Below, in pieces: positions 1 through 10,295 of a stretch of 64,000 nucleotides of DNA. Position 1 is the stretch's first letter. Every line of letters begins with the position of its first letter. Origin of the DNA: Neoconidiobolus thromboides FSU 785 (taxonomy: Eukaryota > Entomophthoromycota > Entomophthoromycetes > Entomophthorales > Neoconidiobolaceae); the NCBI GenBank assembly GCA_025603075.1, contig MU626338.1:1-64000 (forward strand), in the 5' to 3' direction. The translations under genes and the position numbers were made by a program. A model generated the notes under the pieces. It saw only the letters and a program-made list of their open reading frames with translations, did no database searches and was not told the DNA's origin.

Positions 1-144
1 TTGCGCCTTCTTCGACATAATCTAAAATACTGTCAATATATGAATCCTAAGGAATTTTATATACATACGATATACTTTATTGTTGAATTGAACAGTCTTA
101 TGGTTATAAGACTCTGGATTATCTAAATCGTATTGAATAGCCAT
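1..144 (-). CDS. alpha/beta hydrolase fold protein, N-terminal fragment (runs off window)
   Basis: Only the first two exons are inside the window. Exon 1 (144..69) starts at an ATG and gives MAIQYDLDNPESYNHKTVQF followed by NNKVY. A 47-nt intron (68..22, GTATGT...TTTTAG) joins in frame to exon 2 (21..1), which yields HYVEEGA. The joined NNKVYHYVEEGA resembles the beta-strand that opens epoxide-hydrolase-like alpha/beta hydrolases, just before the HG oxyanion motif, which would lie outside the window. No catalytic residue is visible, so the family call is inference from a short match. It is divergent from EBP2, with about 900 bp between them. Confidence 0.45.
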
Positions 145-1050
145 TTTTATTTGATTGTAATATTGAGTTTGTATTTTTTGTGTAAACCAGTTACATTTTC
201 GATGCTATTTATACTTGCATTTTTTATCCCGGATAAACAATTTTTTTTTCTTTCCATAAATTAAATTTAAATATACTACTAAATCAGGAAAAAGTATTAT
301 TTTTTCAATATTGAAAACAATATCCGAATTTTCAGCCTAGCATAATCCTAATTTTGTAATTTTTTGGAATGCCTGCATTATTTTGCTGGATTTTTTATAT
401 CTATAGTAGTTAACTATCTTTGAATATTTGACAATGTCATAGTTTATCCCCCTTTTATTAGACTATAGGTAAATACATGTACTTTGAGTTTTAGTTAGTA
501 ATGGAGATTAAAGTCCACTATATTAGAAATGATATTTTTAAGTTTATAATCTTGCTTAAGAATTTATAATATTAGTTATTAGTTATTAATTAGTGTATCT
601 TTTTAGCCATAGTTTAATATAAAGTAGTGTTGGCTGCAGAACTAAGAACTCAATGAATAAAATATCCAATATGAAAGGTGATGATGATTATAAAAATTTT
701 ATAAAACTTAAACTTTATGATTCTAAATAAACCCGCACAACTATGAAATTATCATTATACAATAAAACGAAGAATAATTTTATCACCAGATATTTAACTT
801 TAAAAATAGCAAGATGATTTTAATTAGTAATCAAATACAAAGTAAAATTTTATTACTTTAAAAAAACAGATTTTAAAATAAACCTATTTTAACTATCATT
901 TAGTCACAAAACAGAAAAGACAATAAGACTTAAAAAAATAAAATCTCCCAAAAAAACCTCAAAATGGGTACTCGAACTCTAATTGGCTACCCCAACTGGT
1001 AAAAAAAACGAAAAAATTCATTTCGAATTCGAAAACTTTGATCTTTAATT
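145..1050. other. divergent intergenic region, hydrolase / EBP2
   Basis: AT-rich DNA with stops in all frames and no gene. It serves as promoter space for the hydrolase (minus) and EBP2 (plus). The only recognisable element is an ATTGG box near the EBP2 end. Confidence 0.6.
982..986 (+). promoter_or_regulatory. CCAAT (ATTGG) box upstream of EBP2
   Basis: ATTGG within AATTGGCTACC, 65-69 bp before the EBP2 ATG. Its position and sequence fit binding by the fungal Hap2/3/5 (NF-Y) complex; binding is inferred. Confidence 0.35.
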
Positions 1051-2507
1051 ATGGGTAAAAATAGAAATAAAAGTGCTACAAAAAAGGTAGCAGAGGCTCC
1101 TGTTGCTGCTATAAACAAAGCAAACACCAATAAAAAGGTTAGTAAAAAAGTTAATAAAAAGGACCTTGAGTTACAAAAACAGTTGGAAAATATAATAAAA
1201 AACCAAGGTAATGAACAAGAAGAAGTGGATTTAGAAGAGGCTGAAGAAGAAGAAATAGAGGAAGTAGTAGTAGAAGAAGAAGAAGAAGAAGAAGAGGAAG
1301 AGGAACAAGAAGAAGAGGAAGAGGAAGAGGAAGAAGAGCCAGAGCTAGTAGCTTTAGAAGATCTTCAAGAACTTTCAGATGAAGAAGAGGAGCCTTTGAT
1401 ACATGAAGATGCTGTTCCTATCCAAAAAGTAACAATAAATAATCAGGTAAAACGGTAAATCAAAGCTAAAAAAACATACTAAAACAATAATAGGAAGGAT
1501 TACTAAGAGTATTAAACGATATATCTTTAAAAGGAATGGCTTGGGTTGAAACACAAACTATTACAGCTAAAGAACCTTTAATTATTAAAGATGTTCATAA
1601 TGATTTGGATAAAGAACTTGCATTGTAAAGCGTTTTGTTTGTATTTCTATTCTTTATTGACTTTTTGTTAGCTATAATCAAGCTTTACAAGCAGCTGAAG
1701 AAGGTAAAAAGAAATGTGCTGAGTTTGGAATACCTTTCACAAGACCAGATGATTATTTCGCAGAGATGGTTAAATCAGATGAGCATATGAATAAGGTAAT
1801 ATATATGGTTTTTTAGCTAAAACAATAATTATAAATTTAGATTCGTCAAAAAATATTGGATGAAACTCAAGGTATTAAAGCATCTGAAGCAGCTAGAAAA
1901 CAAAGGGAGCTTAAGAAATTCGGGAAACAAATTCAAGTTGAAAAGATTAAAGAAAAACATGCACATAAAAGACAAGAACTCGAGAAGATCAAGGGGCTTA
2001 AAAGAAGTAAGTGGAAATACTTTATTAACGGAATTTTTGTTTAATCAAAATCTATTTATCTAGAGATCAAGGACTCTGGAGATGATGGCTTTGATATTGA
2101 TGTTGAGGAAGACGATTCTAAACCTAGCAAAAATGGTTCTGGAAAACAAATTAATCATAAGAGAAATCAAAAAGTAATTTTAGAATTAAACTTTATCTTA
2201 ATTAATTAACTCAAAATTAAATTACAGGATGGCAAATATGGATTCGGTGGTAAAAAAAGACATGCTAAATCAAATACCAGAGAGAGTACATATGCTGAAA
2301 ACGATGGTTTTGATCCTAGAAAAAATAAAGCTGCTTTTGGGAGCAAACAAAAGGTAATTCGTTTGTTAAGCTACTATTAGTTTGTTGAGTAATTTTGTAT
2401 AGAAAACAAAAGCCTTTGGTAAGAGTGGAAATGGTAAAGCTCCTGGTAAGGGAGGAAATGTCAAATCTAAACGTCCAGGAAAGAGTAAACGTAAGGCTGG
2501 AAATTAA
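1051..2507 (+). CDS. EBP2: rRNA-processing protein EBP2 (EBNA1-binding protein 2 homologue)
   Basis: Seven exons: 1051..1446, 1494..1624, 1672..1795, 1841..2006, 2064..2173, 2228..2353 and 2403..2507, giving 385 aa. EBP2 is a nucleolar assembly factor of the 60S subunit, needed for 27S pre-rRNA processing. The N-terminal third is a basic stretch followed by an almost pure acidic run (Glu-rich, residues about 58-118), as in other EBP2 proteins. The conserved C-terminal core is clear: GLLRVLNDISLKGMAWVET, then DVHNDLDKELAFYNQAL, then RPDDYFAEMVKSDEHM. A Lys-rich coiled segment and a Gly/Lys basic tail typical of nucleolar proteins follow. The ELAFYNQ motif is created exactly by the exon 2/3 splice, which supports the model. 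Confidence is high; only the precise end of the acidic run is low-complexity and may vary. Confidence 0.92.
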
Positions 2508-3299
2508 ATTTAGCTTGAGTTTGGGAGATCCGGTTTTTTAATCACATTAAAGAATATATAGAGTAGATTAGAAGTTGGACATGTGCTTTATTTTATTATT
2601 TTGTTTTTACTTTATACCTAAAGCTATCCTCTTATTCTATAACTTACAAAGTTTTAGCAGTTAATTGCTTCTGGCCAATTGTTTACTTACATTATAATAT
2701 TGATTTAAAGGAATAGAAATATCTATAAAAAATTAGATTGATTGATTCAATTTTATTATCAAAACATGATATTTTGTAAAAGAGGATGATTATAAGCGTC
2801 AAATAAAAAATAAACATCTTACGAAATTATAAAGTTAATTTATTTCTATTTTAAAAAATCCAGTATAACATAATAACTATACTCTATTACAAGGGTATTC
2901 ATATTCATTTACTGTTAGTGAGATATCCGATTAACTATTTATATCCTCTTGATTATAAATCACTAGCGTAAATTACTTTGTTGATTTTAGCTGCTATGAA
3001 CTAGATTTCTATAACTCCAAAAATATCTACAATGGTTAAAAAATGTACCTCTAACTGCAATGCTATTTAAGATGCTGTCTTTTTTAGTTCAAATTATTTT
3101 ATCTCTTTTTTTGAAAATCAATATAGCTTTAAATGTAACTTGTAACAAAGATAAAAGTATAAAATAAACAAAAGCACAAAATCTTACCAAAAAAGTAAAA
3201 TTAGAAGATCTTTTATATAAACGTAATATCATATACTGTTAAGTTTGAATACATGCCATATAGTATCATGGTCAAAGTTTAATCCTACACTCAAGTTTA
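2508..3299. other. intergenic, convergent EBP2 / SAR1
   Basis: Contains only 3' flanks of two convergent genes; AT-rich with no supported ORF, RNA or repeat. Confidence 0.6.
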
Positions 3300-4119
3300 T
3301 TAAATATATTGAGAAACCCAACGGAAACCTAAACATCAAAATTAAATATTTATCAGATTACATACTCTTTAAACAACTTACCATCCCCATAACCTTGACG
3401 CATTACAACGGAACACATGAAAAGTTCAATTGGACGGACATCTCCAGAAGTTTTGCCACCCTATATAAAATTAACAAAAATTTTAAATTTATTTTTTAAA
3501 CTATTTACTTTTCCGGTGGTTGAAAAGAGACCAAGATGTGCTCTTAATTCTTCTTCAGAAACAGCACCTGGAGCATCAATTTTGTTACCCAAAATCAAAA
3601 ATGGGGTTTTAGCTAACTCTTCAATTGAAAGAAGGGCCTAATTTAATATTTTAACTTATATTTTCTTTAAAAAGCTGTTTTCTGCTTACATCAAGTTCGG
3701 CTTTACTTTCCGCAAATCTTTCTCTGTCTTGAGCATCAACTAGATAGACTATGCAATTGACTTCTGGGAAATAATCTCTCCATAAACGACGAGCTAAAAT
3801 AATTTCAATAAATGTACTTTAAATCGAACTGTCTTGATGTTACCTTGTTGATGACCACCAAGATCAAAAGTGGTAAAGTTAACCTTACCAATGGCTAACT
3901 CTTCAGAAGCTACAAACTTGTTAGCTATTGGTTTTTTATTTTAAACTTAAATTTACTTGGATGAAGAGTTGGCTGAAGGGTAGCTAGACGATCATTTTTT
4001 AACATATGTAATAAGGTAGTTTTACCGGCATTGTCTAAGCCCAAAAATAAAATTTTGGCTTGTTTATTGACCAATCCAAAGTTGGCTAATACATCCCAAA
4101 ACCAGTTTACTAAAAACAT
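3300..4119 (-). CDS. SAR1: small COPII-coat GTPase SAR1
   Basis: Six exons on the minus strand: 4119..3957, 3924..3844, 3793..3690, 3637..3509, 3460..3382 and 3328..3300; 194 aa, close to the usual 190. Sar1 is the Arf-family GTPase that starts COPII vesicle budding at the ER. Motifs in order: amphipathic N-terminal helix ([16 protein letters not shown]), P-loop GLDNAGKTT, switch I region with PTLHPT, DLGGHQQ (G3), NKID (G4), and the family C-terminus [14 protein letters not shown] plus FRWVSQYI. The intron after HP is only about 32 nt, the shortest in the window; a slightly different boundary is possible there. Other junctions restore known Sar1 motifs exactly. An ATTGGCT box lies about 75 bp upstream. 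Confidence 0.95.
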
Positions 4120-4921
4120 CTTTTATTGTTTATAAATTCAAAAGAGAAGGTACTTCTTAGTTTAATTTATTTCACTTGAAAGTAATTTTTTATTGGCTTA
4201 ACTTATATTGTTGATTTTGGCTTATGTTTAGCTAAATACTTACTTCCACTTGACTTATTCTTATTGGTTAATTGAACTTAAGTGCATCCTGTCTTTATCG
4301 CTTATCCTTGCTTAAATTATCTAGGATTTGATTTCCACCTAATTGAAAATTTAATATCTGCCCAAAAATGCTGATGACTTATAATTTTTTTATTTTGTTT
4401 TCTCACATTTAAATAATTATTATAGTATAGGTTTTTTAAATAAATTTCTTGTATTTGATTTATTGAATATATAAGTTGGTTTTAAAAATAGTCAATATCA
4501 CAATTTAGTCATTTATAATGGTATTTTATAGTCACTTTATTAAAATAAGTTTTAAATTGAAATAGTGAAACTCATATTCTACAGAACAGCGAACAGGTTC
4601 AATAAAATTAAAACAAAAGTCATTTTAGTACATTATTTAAATATTACACTATAAGTTAAATATCTATTTTGATGATAAAATCATGTTTAAGTCTTATCCT
4701 AATTAATTTAAAGCTCTTGATTGAGAAATTAAAACAGCAGAAAAAATAAAACAAAGTCGCCTCAAATCCACATCTATTGGCTTAAAAAGGCAAATTTTGA
4801 TGAGGATTTTATTAATTCATAAAGGGTAAATAAAAAGTTTTAGGATAAAGAGGGAATCTAAAACAATATAAAGTAAGATATCAAGTGAAATGTTTGTCTA
4901 TTTTTTTGTATATAATTTTTA
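4120..4921. other. divergent intergenic, SAR1 / secreted basic protein
   Basis: AT-rich promoter region for both neighbours; no ORF, repeat or RNA gene recognised apart from the ATTGG box near SAR1. Confidence 0.55.
4192..4196. promoter_or_regulatory. CCAAT (ATTGG) box upstream of SAR1
   Basis: TTATTGGCTTA, 73-77 bp before the SAR1 start codon on the minus strand. Same core as the box upstream of EBP2. Confidence 0.35.
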
Positions 4922-5860
4922 ATGCTATTCAAAAACATTGTCTTGTCAATAATAACAACCCAATTATTCGCTTATAATCTAAATAAATCGAACTCCTCAG
5001 ATGTTAGTGCTATCTCTAATAAATCACATATGCGCCCAAAGCATTCTAAAATGAAAGAAGAAGAACTGAGCTTGGAGAAACTATCCAGTCTATTAGAGGA
5101 ATACAAGAAAAGTTTAAGCTACAAAGATGCCCAAGAAGTAGATAAAAAATACAAGCAGATAGCTGATGAACAAAATAATGAAACAAATAGTGATATTAGG
5201 ATGTATAATGACTATAAAAAAGACAATGATGATAAAAAGAATAGAAAAGAAAAGAAAGGTCAGGGAAAGGGAAAGGGAAATGAAGCGATGACACCAAACC
5301 GTTCTTTATTACCAGATTCAGCTAATTTGAACAAGACAGAGACGCCTAGTTTAAATAAAACAGATACACCTTATGATATGAATGAAACAGAAGTTCAATA
5401 TGCACCAGCAATCAATAGAAATCAGCCTTTGTATATTCGATTTTTAGGATGGCCCTATGCCTTAAGCTCACAAACAGCTAGCCAAATCTTAGATGGAAAA
5501 AAAGTAGAGCAGCTACCAATGACTCAATTAGTAGGTACAGAAGGAAGTAAAACGAGTGGGGCCCAAATTTTGTATGAAAAGTTTGCGAAAGAAGTTAAAG
5601 AAGGCGAAAAAGTGCCCTTGGTTTCTGTATTGTTATTGGATGATAATCGACCAAACAATGAGAAGATAGTTAAGGTGCTATTTGAGGATGGTTTCGATAT
5701 CATGGCCCAAAAATGTTCATGCTATTGGGTTGATGCCTTGGAGTTGAAGACTACTGTCCAGTTAAAATCATCAAACAAATACTTTTTACAGATGGTTGAT
5801 ACTACCAACTCTCCTCCTAGATTTAATTCTAGATCTGGCTATTTTTCTATTCAGGTTTAA
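4922..5860 (+). CDS. secreted basic protein of unknown function, possible KNH-like C-terminal domain
   Basis: Single-exon 312-aa protein. The first 17-18 residues (MLFKNIVLSIITTQLFA) form a plausible signal peptide. Residues about 45-125 are charged, Lys/Glu-rich and low in complexity, including a GKGKG stretch. Residues about 130-155 contain three short Asn-Lys/Glu-Thr repeats (NKTETPS, NKTDTPY, NETEVQ), which are potential N-glycosylation sites. The C-terminal 150 residues look folded and end YFLQMVDTTNSPPRFNSRSG then YFSIQV. That resembles the last strands of the KNH/Kre9-like cell-wall domain, where an extracellular beta-sandwich ends with a similar RSxxFSI pattern. The domain call is tentative; function is unknown. 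No GPI signal is seen. Confidence 0.7.
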   Translation: MLFKNIVLSIITTQLFAYNLNKSNSSDVSAISNKSHMRPKHSKMKEEELSLEKLSSLLEEYKKSLSYKDAQEVDKKYKQIADEQNNETNSDIRMYNDYKKDNDDKKNRKEKKGQGKGKGNEAMTPNRSLLPDSANLNKTETPSLNKTDTPYDMNETEVQYAPAINRNQPLYIRFLGWPYALSSQTASQILDGKKVEQLPMTQLVGTEGSKTSGAQILYEKFAKEVKEGEKVPLVSVLLLDDNRPNNEKIVKVLFEDGFDIMAQKCSCYWVDALELKTTVQLKSSNKYFLQMVDTTNSPPRFNSRSGYFSIQV

Positions 5861-6511
5861 GTATTCTGTTAATTACTATTACTAATAAATAATTTTAATT
5901 TATTTTTATTATTATTATTATTATATTTTATGTGATTTTACATAGTAACAAACGCTATTGTTTATATGATTTATTGTGATAAAATTGCTTAATCACTATT
6001 TCTAATAGTAAATTGTAATTAAAATTTAATTCAGGTTTAAAACGAACATGACAACTTAGATTTGCTTCATAATAATTTATAAAAGAAATGATTATAAACT
6101 ATCTTAATTCAGGTGATCTGGAATTAACTGATTTTTTATTCTCCAATAACATTCCATTTGTCTATTTTAGTCAATATAAAAATATTATATTTAAAGTTAT
6201 AGATACTAGCATTAAAAGGAATGAATAGAACTTTTTCTATAGTTAAACTATTAACAGCTTAATTAATATTCTTACTTTTTATTTATCTTCTTTGTTACAT
6301 TTTAATACTAACTTTGTGCTGAAATCATAATTCTAAATTTAATTTTATAATAGCCTTAGATTAGCAAATTTAAAGTTATGTTTTAACTAAGCTTATGACA
6401 TTGCCTATAAAAATGAAATAAAGCAGCAAAAATTTGCAAACCATTTGCTAAATTCCAAAACCCATATAAAAGCTAATTTAAACCCAAATTTTTATTTAAT
6501 TTAAAAAATTA
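5861..6511. other. intergenic, 3' of secreted protein / promoter of Cables-like gene
   Basis: Very AT-rich with ATT-rich runs directly after the stop; no gene seen. Confidence 0.55.
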
Positions 6512-8333
6512 ATGACTACAGTAGGTGTAAACCGAAAGGCTGCCTTATCTTTTTTGTCCAACCTATCAAACTTCAATGACAACAAAAGCAATGGAAGCAA
6601 CAGCGAACAAGATGAATCAACAACTCAAGAAGCAGATGGCGACTTTAAACAGAAAAGGAATAATATTGAACTTAGTTGGGACTTACCACCGGATCCCGAC
6701 TTAGAAGAGGATGAGATTCGAATACCAAGGCCTCCTTCTTCCCCTAAGAACCCTCCAAAACAAATGCGTAAGCCACTACGTTCCAAACGTGACAAAGCTG
6801 CTACCTTATTCTTAAGTAGTATTGGATCGCATGATGGAGACAAGGAAGAAGGAATAACTATAGTTACATCACCAATATCTATTTCAGATAACAAAAATAA
6901 TACGGACAATAATAACGATAACTATTTTATACCGACATTGGAGCGTAAACTCAGTAAAGCAAACTCTGAATTGTTGAATAATTCTTATGATTCTTCATCG
7001 TCATCAGACGACGATATAAATCAAGTTTCGAGAGTTGGATCTTATACGGATGAAGATATCAATATATTAGCCACCTCTAAGAGATCTAGCTATTTATCAG
7101 ACCGATCAATTTTAAAAGACCTTGCTTCAACTATTTCTACTAACATTGAACCGGTATTTGCCGAAGTATGCATCATTGAAATCATTATGTTAAAGTTAAC
7201 CTTTCTATAGGATTTTTCTGAACTGAAAACAAAAATGAATCTAAACAATCAAAATGCCAGACATCGGATACGAAATAATAAGTAAATCACAATATGAAGT
7301 AGCGAATTTAAATAACCTTGATTATAGAGAATATGGAAAAGGAAAAACTAAAAAGAACCGTTATAGTACTTATAACTATTTATTGAATCCTAGTTTTACT
7401 TTAAAGTAACTTTAAGATAGTATATTTAAAGTCAAAATATTAATGTTACTTAAGCTCTGAAGCAAAGACAGATTATAATCCCCTTGAGTTGGATGATCCT
7501 AATCTAGAAATTGAAATAAAAAGCGGAGGATTCAGAGATTTAATGGTAATCAAACAAGTATTTATATTCAAAATGGATAACAAATATTTTAAGGATTCCC
7601 TACTCCTGTTTACAAAAGCAGGTGATAAAGATGATGACCTTGAAGATAGCTTTCAAGAAACACATCCAACTGTTGATCACTCTTTAACTTTATCGCATAT
7701 CCGCTCTGTCAAGCAAAAGATTTTAGAAGTAGCAGTACAATTAGTAACTTTAATTAATAACCATTTTTGCATGACTAAATGATTTAAATGTAGGATTTGG
7801 AACTTTCTTCTGTTGCTATCGCATATGCTTTCTTTGAAAAGCTTTGTTTAAAAGTAAGTTGTTTATTTGTCATAAAAAAGCGCATTAACAATATTTTAGG
7901 GCTTAGTTAACAAGGATAATAGAAAGGCTAAAGGAGGTAAATTATAAATGAGTAATTCTAGAAATAAACTAATGGATTTTACCATAGCTGTATGCTTATT
8001 TTTAGCTACAAAAGTAAATGAACACAAAAGTAAACTTACCGGGATGATGGACGTAAGACTACGTTTCTTTCAAAATTTATTATCTAATTAATTGTTTAGG
8101 CTTTTGATAGAGTATTTGATTTAAGCGACAAAGATATACATTTAGTTGAGTTTCCTACCTTTGCAGAATTAGAGTTTAGTTTGTATATACCAAAATCAGA
8201 GTTTATGCCTCATTTGGAAAGGATTTTAAATGCATCAGGTATGTATGTATAAACTATGTTTATAGTTATTAATTACTTTATAGAATATGAGAACATTGAT
8301 GAATATGTAAATTGGAAAAACTTTTATCAATAA
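6512..8333 (+). CDS. Cables-like cyclin-box protein (CDK5 and ABL1 enzyme substrate family)
   Basis: Ten exons deduced: 6512..7165, 7211..7281, 7328..7405, 7455..7743 (with a possible 48-nt in-frame intron 7546..7593), 7794..7853, 7900..7936, 7988..8052, 8100..8238 and 8284..8333; 480 aa, or 464 if the extra intron is used. The N-terminus RKAALSFLSNL matches the conserved RRAALSFLSNI opening of animal Cables1/2. A Ser/Asp-rich low-complexity region follows. The C-terminal cyclin fold has the family landmarks: YNPLELDDPN, LTLSHIRSVKQKI, VAIAYAFFEKLCLKGLVNK, NRKAKGG, AVCLFLATKVNE and EFPTFAELEFSLYIP. Animal Cables links CDKs to the kinases Wee1 and Abl and to p53-family stability; the role in fungi is unknown. 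The family match spans both termini, so confidence in homology is high; individual small exons are less certain. Confidence 0.85.
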
Positions 8334-8640
8334 GTTTATTTCGCAAAATATCACTATATAGTGTGTTTATATAGCACTAAACTTAATAATTTATAACATG
8401 AAAGATTAGTGTTAAATAATGAATCATGTTATGAATAAACTTAAAAATAAATACTATTCCTTATAAAAATTTACATAAATGAATTAATGCATTTTAATTT
8501 ATTTATATATTGAATCTAAGTTTAAATGATCCATAATCTATTAAAGTGCCACGATATAGCATTTGGTTAAAAATGCATTGAATTAATTAATTTAAATAGC
8601 AATCAAATTATCTGATGTAAATAACATTAATTGTTATAAA
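8334..8640. other. intergenic spacer
   Basis: About 300 bp of AT-rich DNA between two plus-strand genes; nothing recognised. Confidence 0.5.
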
Positions 8641-10186
8641 ATGGATCCAAATAATAAAACCAACTTAAAATCTCAATATAAAGAATCTAACAAAGAAAAG
8701 TCAATAAAAAGGGAAATAAAATTAATCAAGGGATTGATGAACAATACGAAAAACAAACTTAATAAACATTTGGAGACAATATATTCCTCAGTTGAGGATA
8801 TCAATTCAAATTCGTCATTTGAAATAAGTGTACATGGTTCAACTAAACAAAAGGCATGCCAAGCTATCCCCACCCCTATGGAAACGCCCTGTGATGTAAG
8901 ACCTTCGACCATAGGTAACGTTTTTTAAATATGCTATTTATTAACATATTATCAGGAATTGATAACTTGCTTCAAATTAAAAAGTATGCTTTGTATTAAT
9001 AATTGCACTTTTCTAAAAACAATAATAGAAAACGTTTGGGTATGCTTGTGTCAGATAATCAAGTTATCGGAAAGTATATTATAAATTATTACTTATGTCT
9101 CGCTAAAATATATTAGAAAATATTTGATTCGATCTCAAGTAGATAATCAATCTAAGCCTATAAAATTAGCAATCAGGTCCAAAGTAAACTAAAGTATAAC
9201 TGTATGACCATAACTGATTATTGTAGCCACGATCCATTTTTGATCTTGGATTGAATGAAGATATAGTTAAATCTATTCAAAACAAATTAACACATTTTCC
9301 ATACAAGATGAATGCTGAGTTTATAAAGATCATAGGGACAAAAATTAATAATCCAGCTGATATTCATTCAGTAATTATATTGTATTTTTATTCATTCTTA
9401 ATAAAAAATATTAAGGTATACCTTATCTCTGAGTGGTTAATCAAAGAAAAAAGAGATTATAATGATTTAAATCATCGTAAACGATCTGTTGGAATTTATG
9501 GAGAATTTATCTATCGTAATCATATTTATGGAAATAAACTTGAGGATTTAAAACAATTTCAAATAAACACTTGTTTAAATCTAATCAGGAAACATAATAT
9601 TGGGAATGAAGATGCTATTATATTATTTTTTACAAATTTAAACAAGGGTAAGGCTATAAGCTATAAATGAATGAATCTAGTTGATTGCTTTAGATGAATT
9701 AGATTCTCTTGCAATTTCAAGGATAAGCCGAATACTTGGGGTTCATCCTTATAAACTAAATAAAAGTATTGAAAAAGGAACAAAGGTTATGGAGTTAATA
9801 GATTATGTAGTCAATCATCAATTGAAGTTTGAAAACGTGTTTATCAATTTTCTTATATTTTCCGGATTTCTAGTAAATTGATATTTTTAAATTAATTTTA
9901 CTAATGATTTTAGATAAAAAGAAAAAGAGATAAAGATATCAAATATGATATGCTTAAATTAGAAAATGAGGACTGGATTTCTATATTAGCAACTAAAAAA
10001 TCGATCCGATTCTTCAAATACGATTTAAAATCAAAGATATTCTGCTCCTTTATTTTATTAATAAGTTATTCTTATTTTACTGATCTTGAAATCTATTATG
10101 ATAATAACTTAGCATTTGAATGCTTTAAAACCATTGCTGATTTAATTATTCCTGAAATGGTTAGAAAGTTTTATAGTTCCAAATAA
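8641..10186 (+). CDS. unidentified 428-aa protein, seven exons
   Basis: Exons 8641..8914, 8956..8983, 9029..9073, 9117..9183, 9227..9647, 9694..9872 and 9914..10186 join into one open frame of 428 aa; the sum divides by three and every junction has GT/AG ends. Residues 1-90 are polar and Lys/Asn-rich, probably disordered. A short segment GMLVSDNQVIGKKYLIRSQV and the stretch RSIFDLGLNEDIVKSIQNKL look folded. The rest is helical with alternating hydrophobic residues (SVIILYFYSFLIKNIKVYL, then GIYGEFIYRNHIYG and ISRILGVHPYKLNKSI). No signal peptide or obvious catalytic motif is present. A helical-repeat fold is possible but I cannot name the family. It may be fast-evolving. Confidence 0.65.
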
Positions 10187-10295
10187 GATTACAGTTATTA
10201 TAAGCTAATAAAAGAATTCTATTGTATAACTAATATTTATTAAAGTAGTAAATCAATCTACTTGCTAATAATACTTCATAGCTCTTTGTTTTTTA

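Noticed and set aside
3245-3641. Plus-strand ORFs of 84 and 74 codons
   Set aside because: They are antisense to SAR1 exons, whose motifs are unmistakable on the minus strand.
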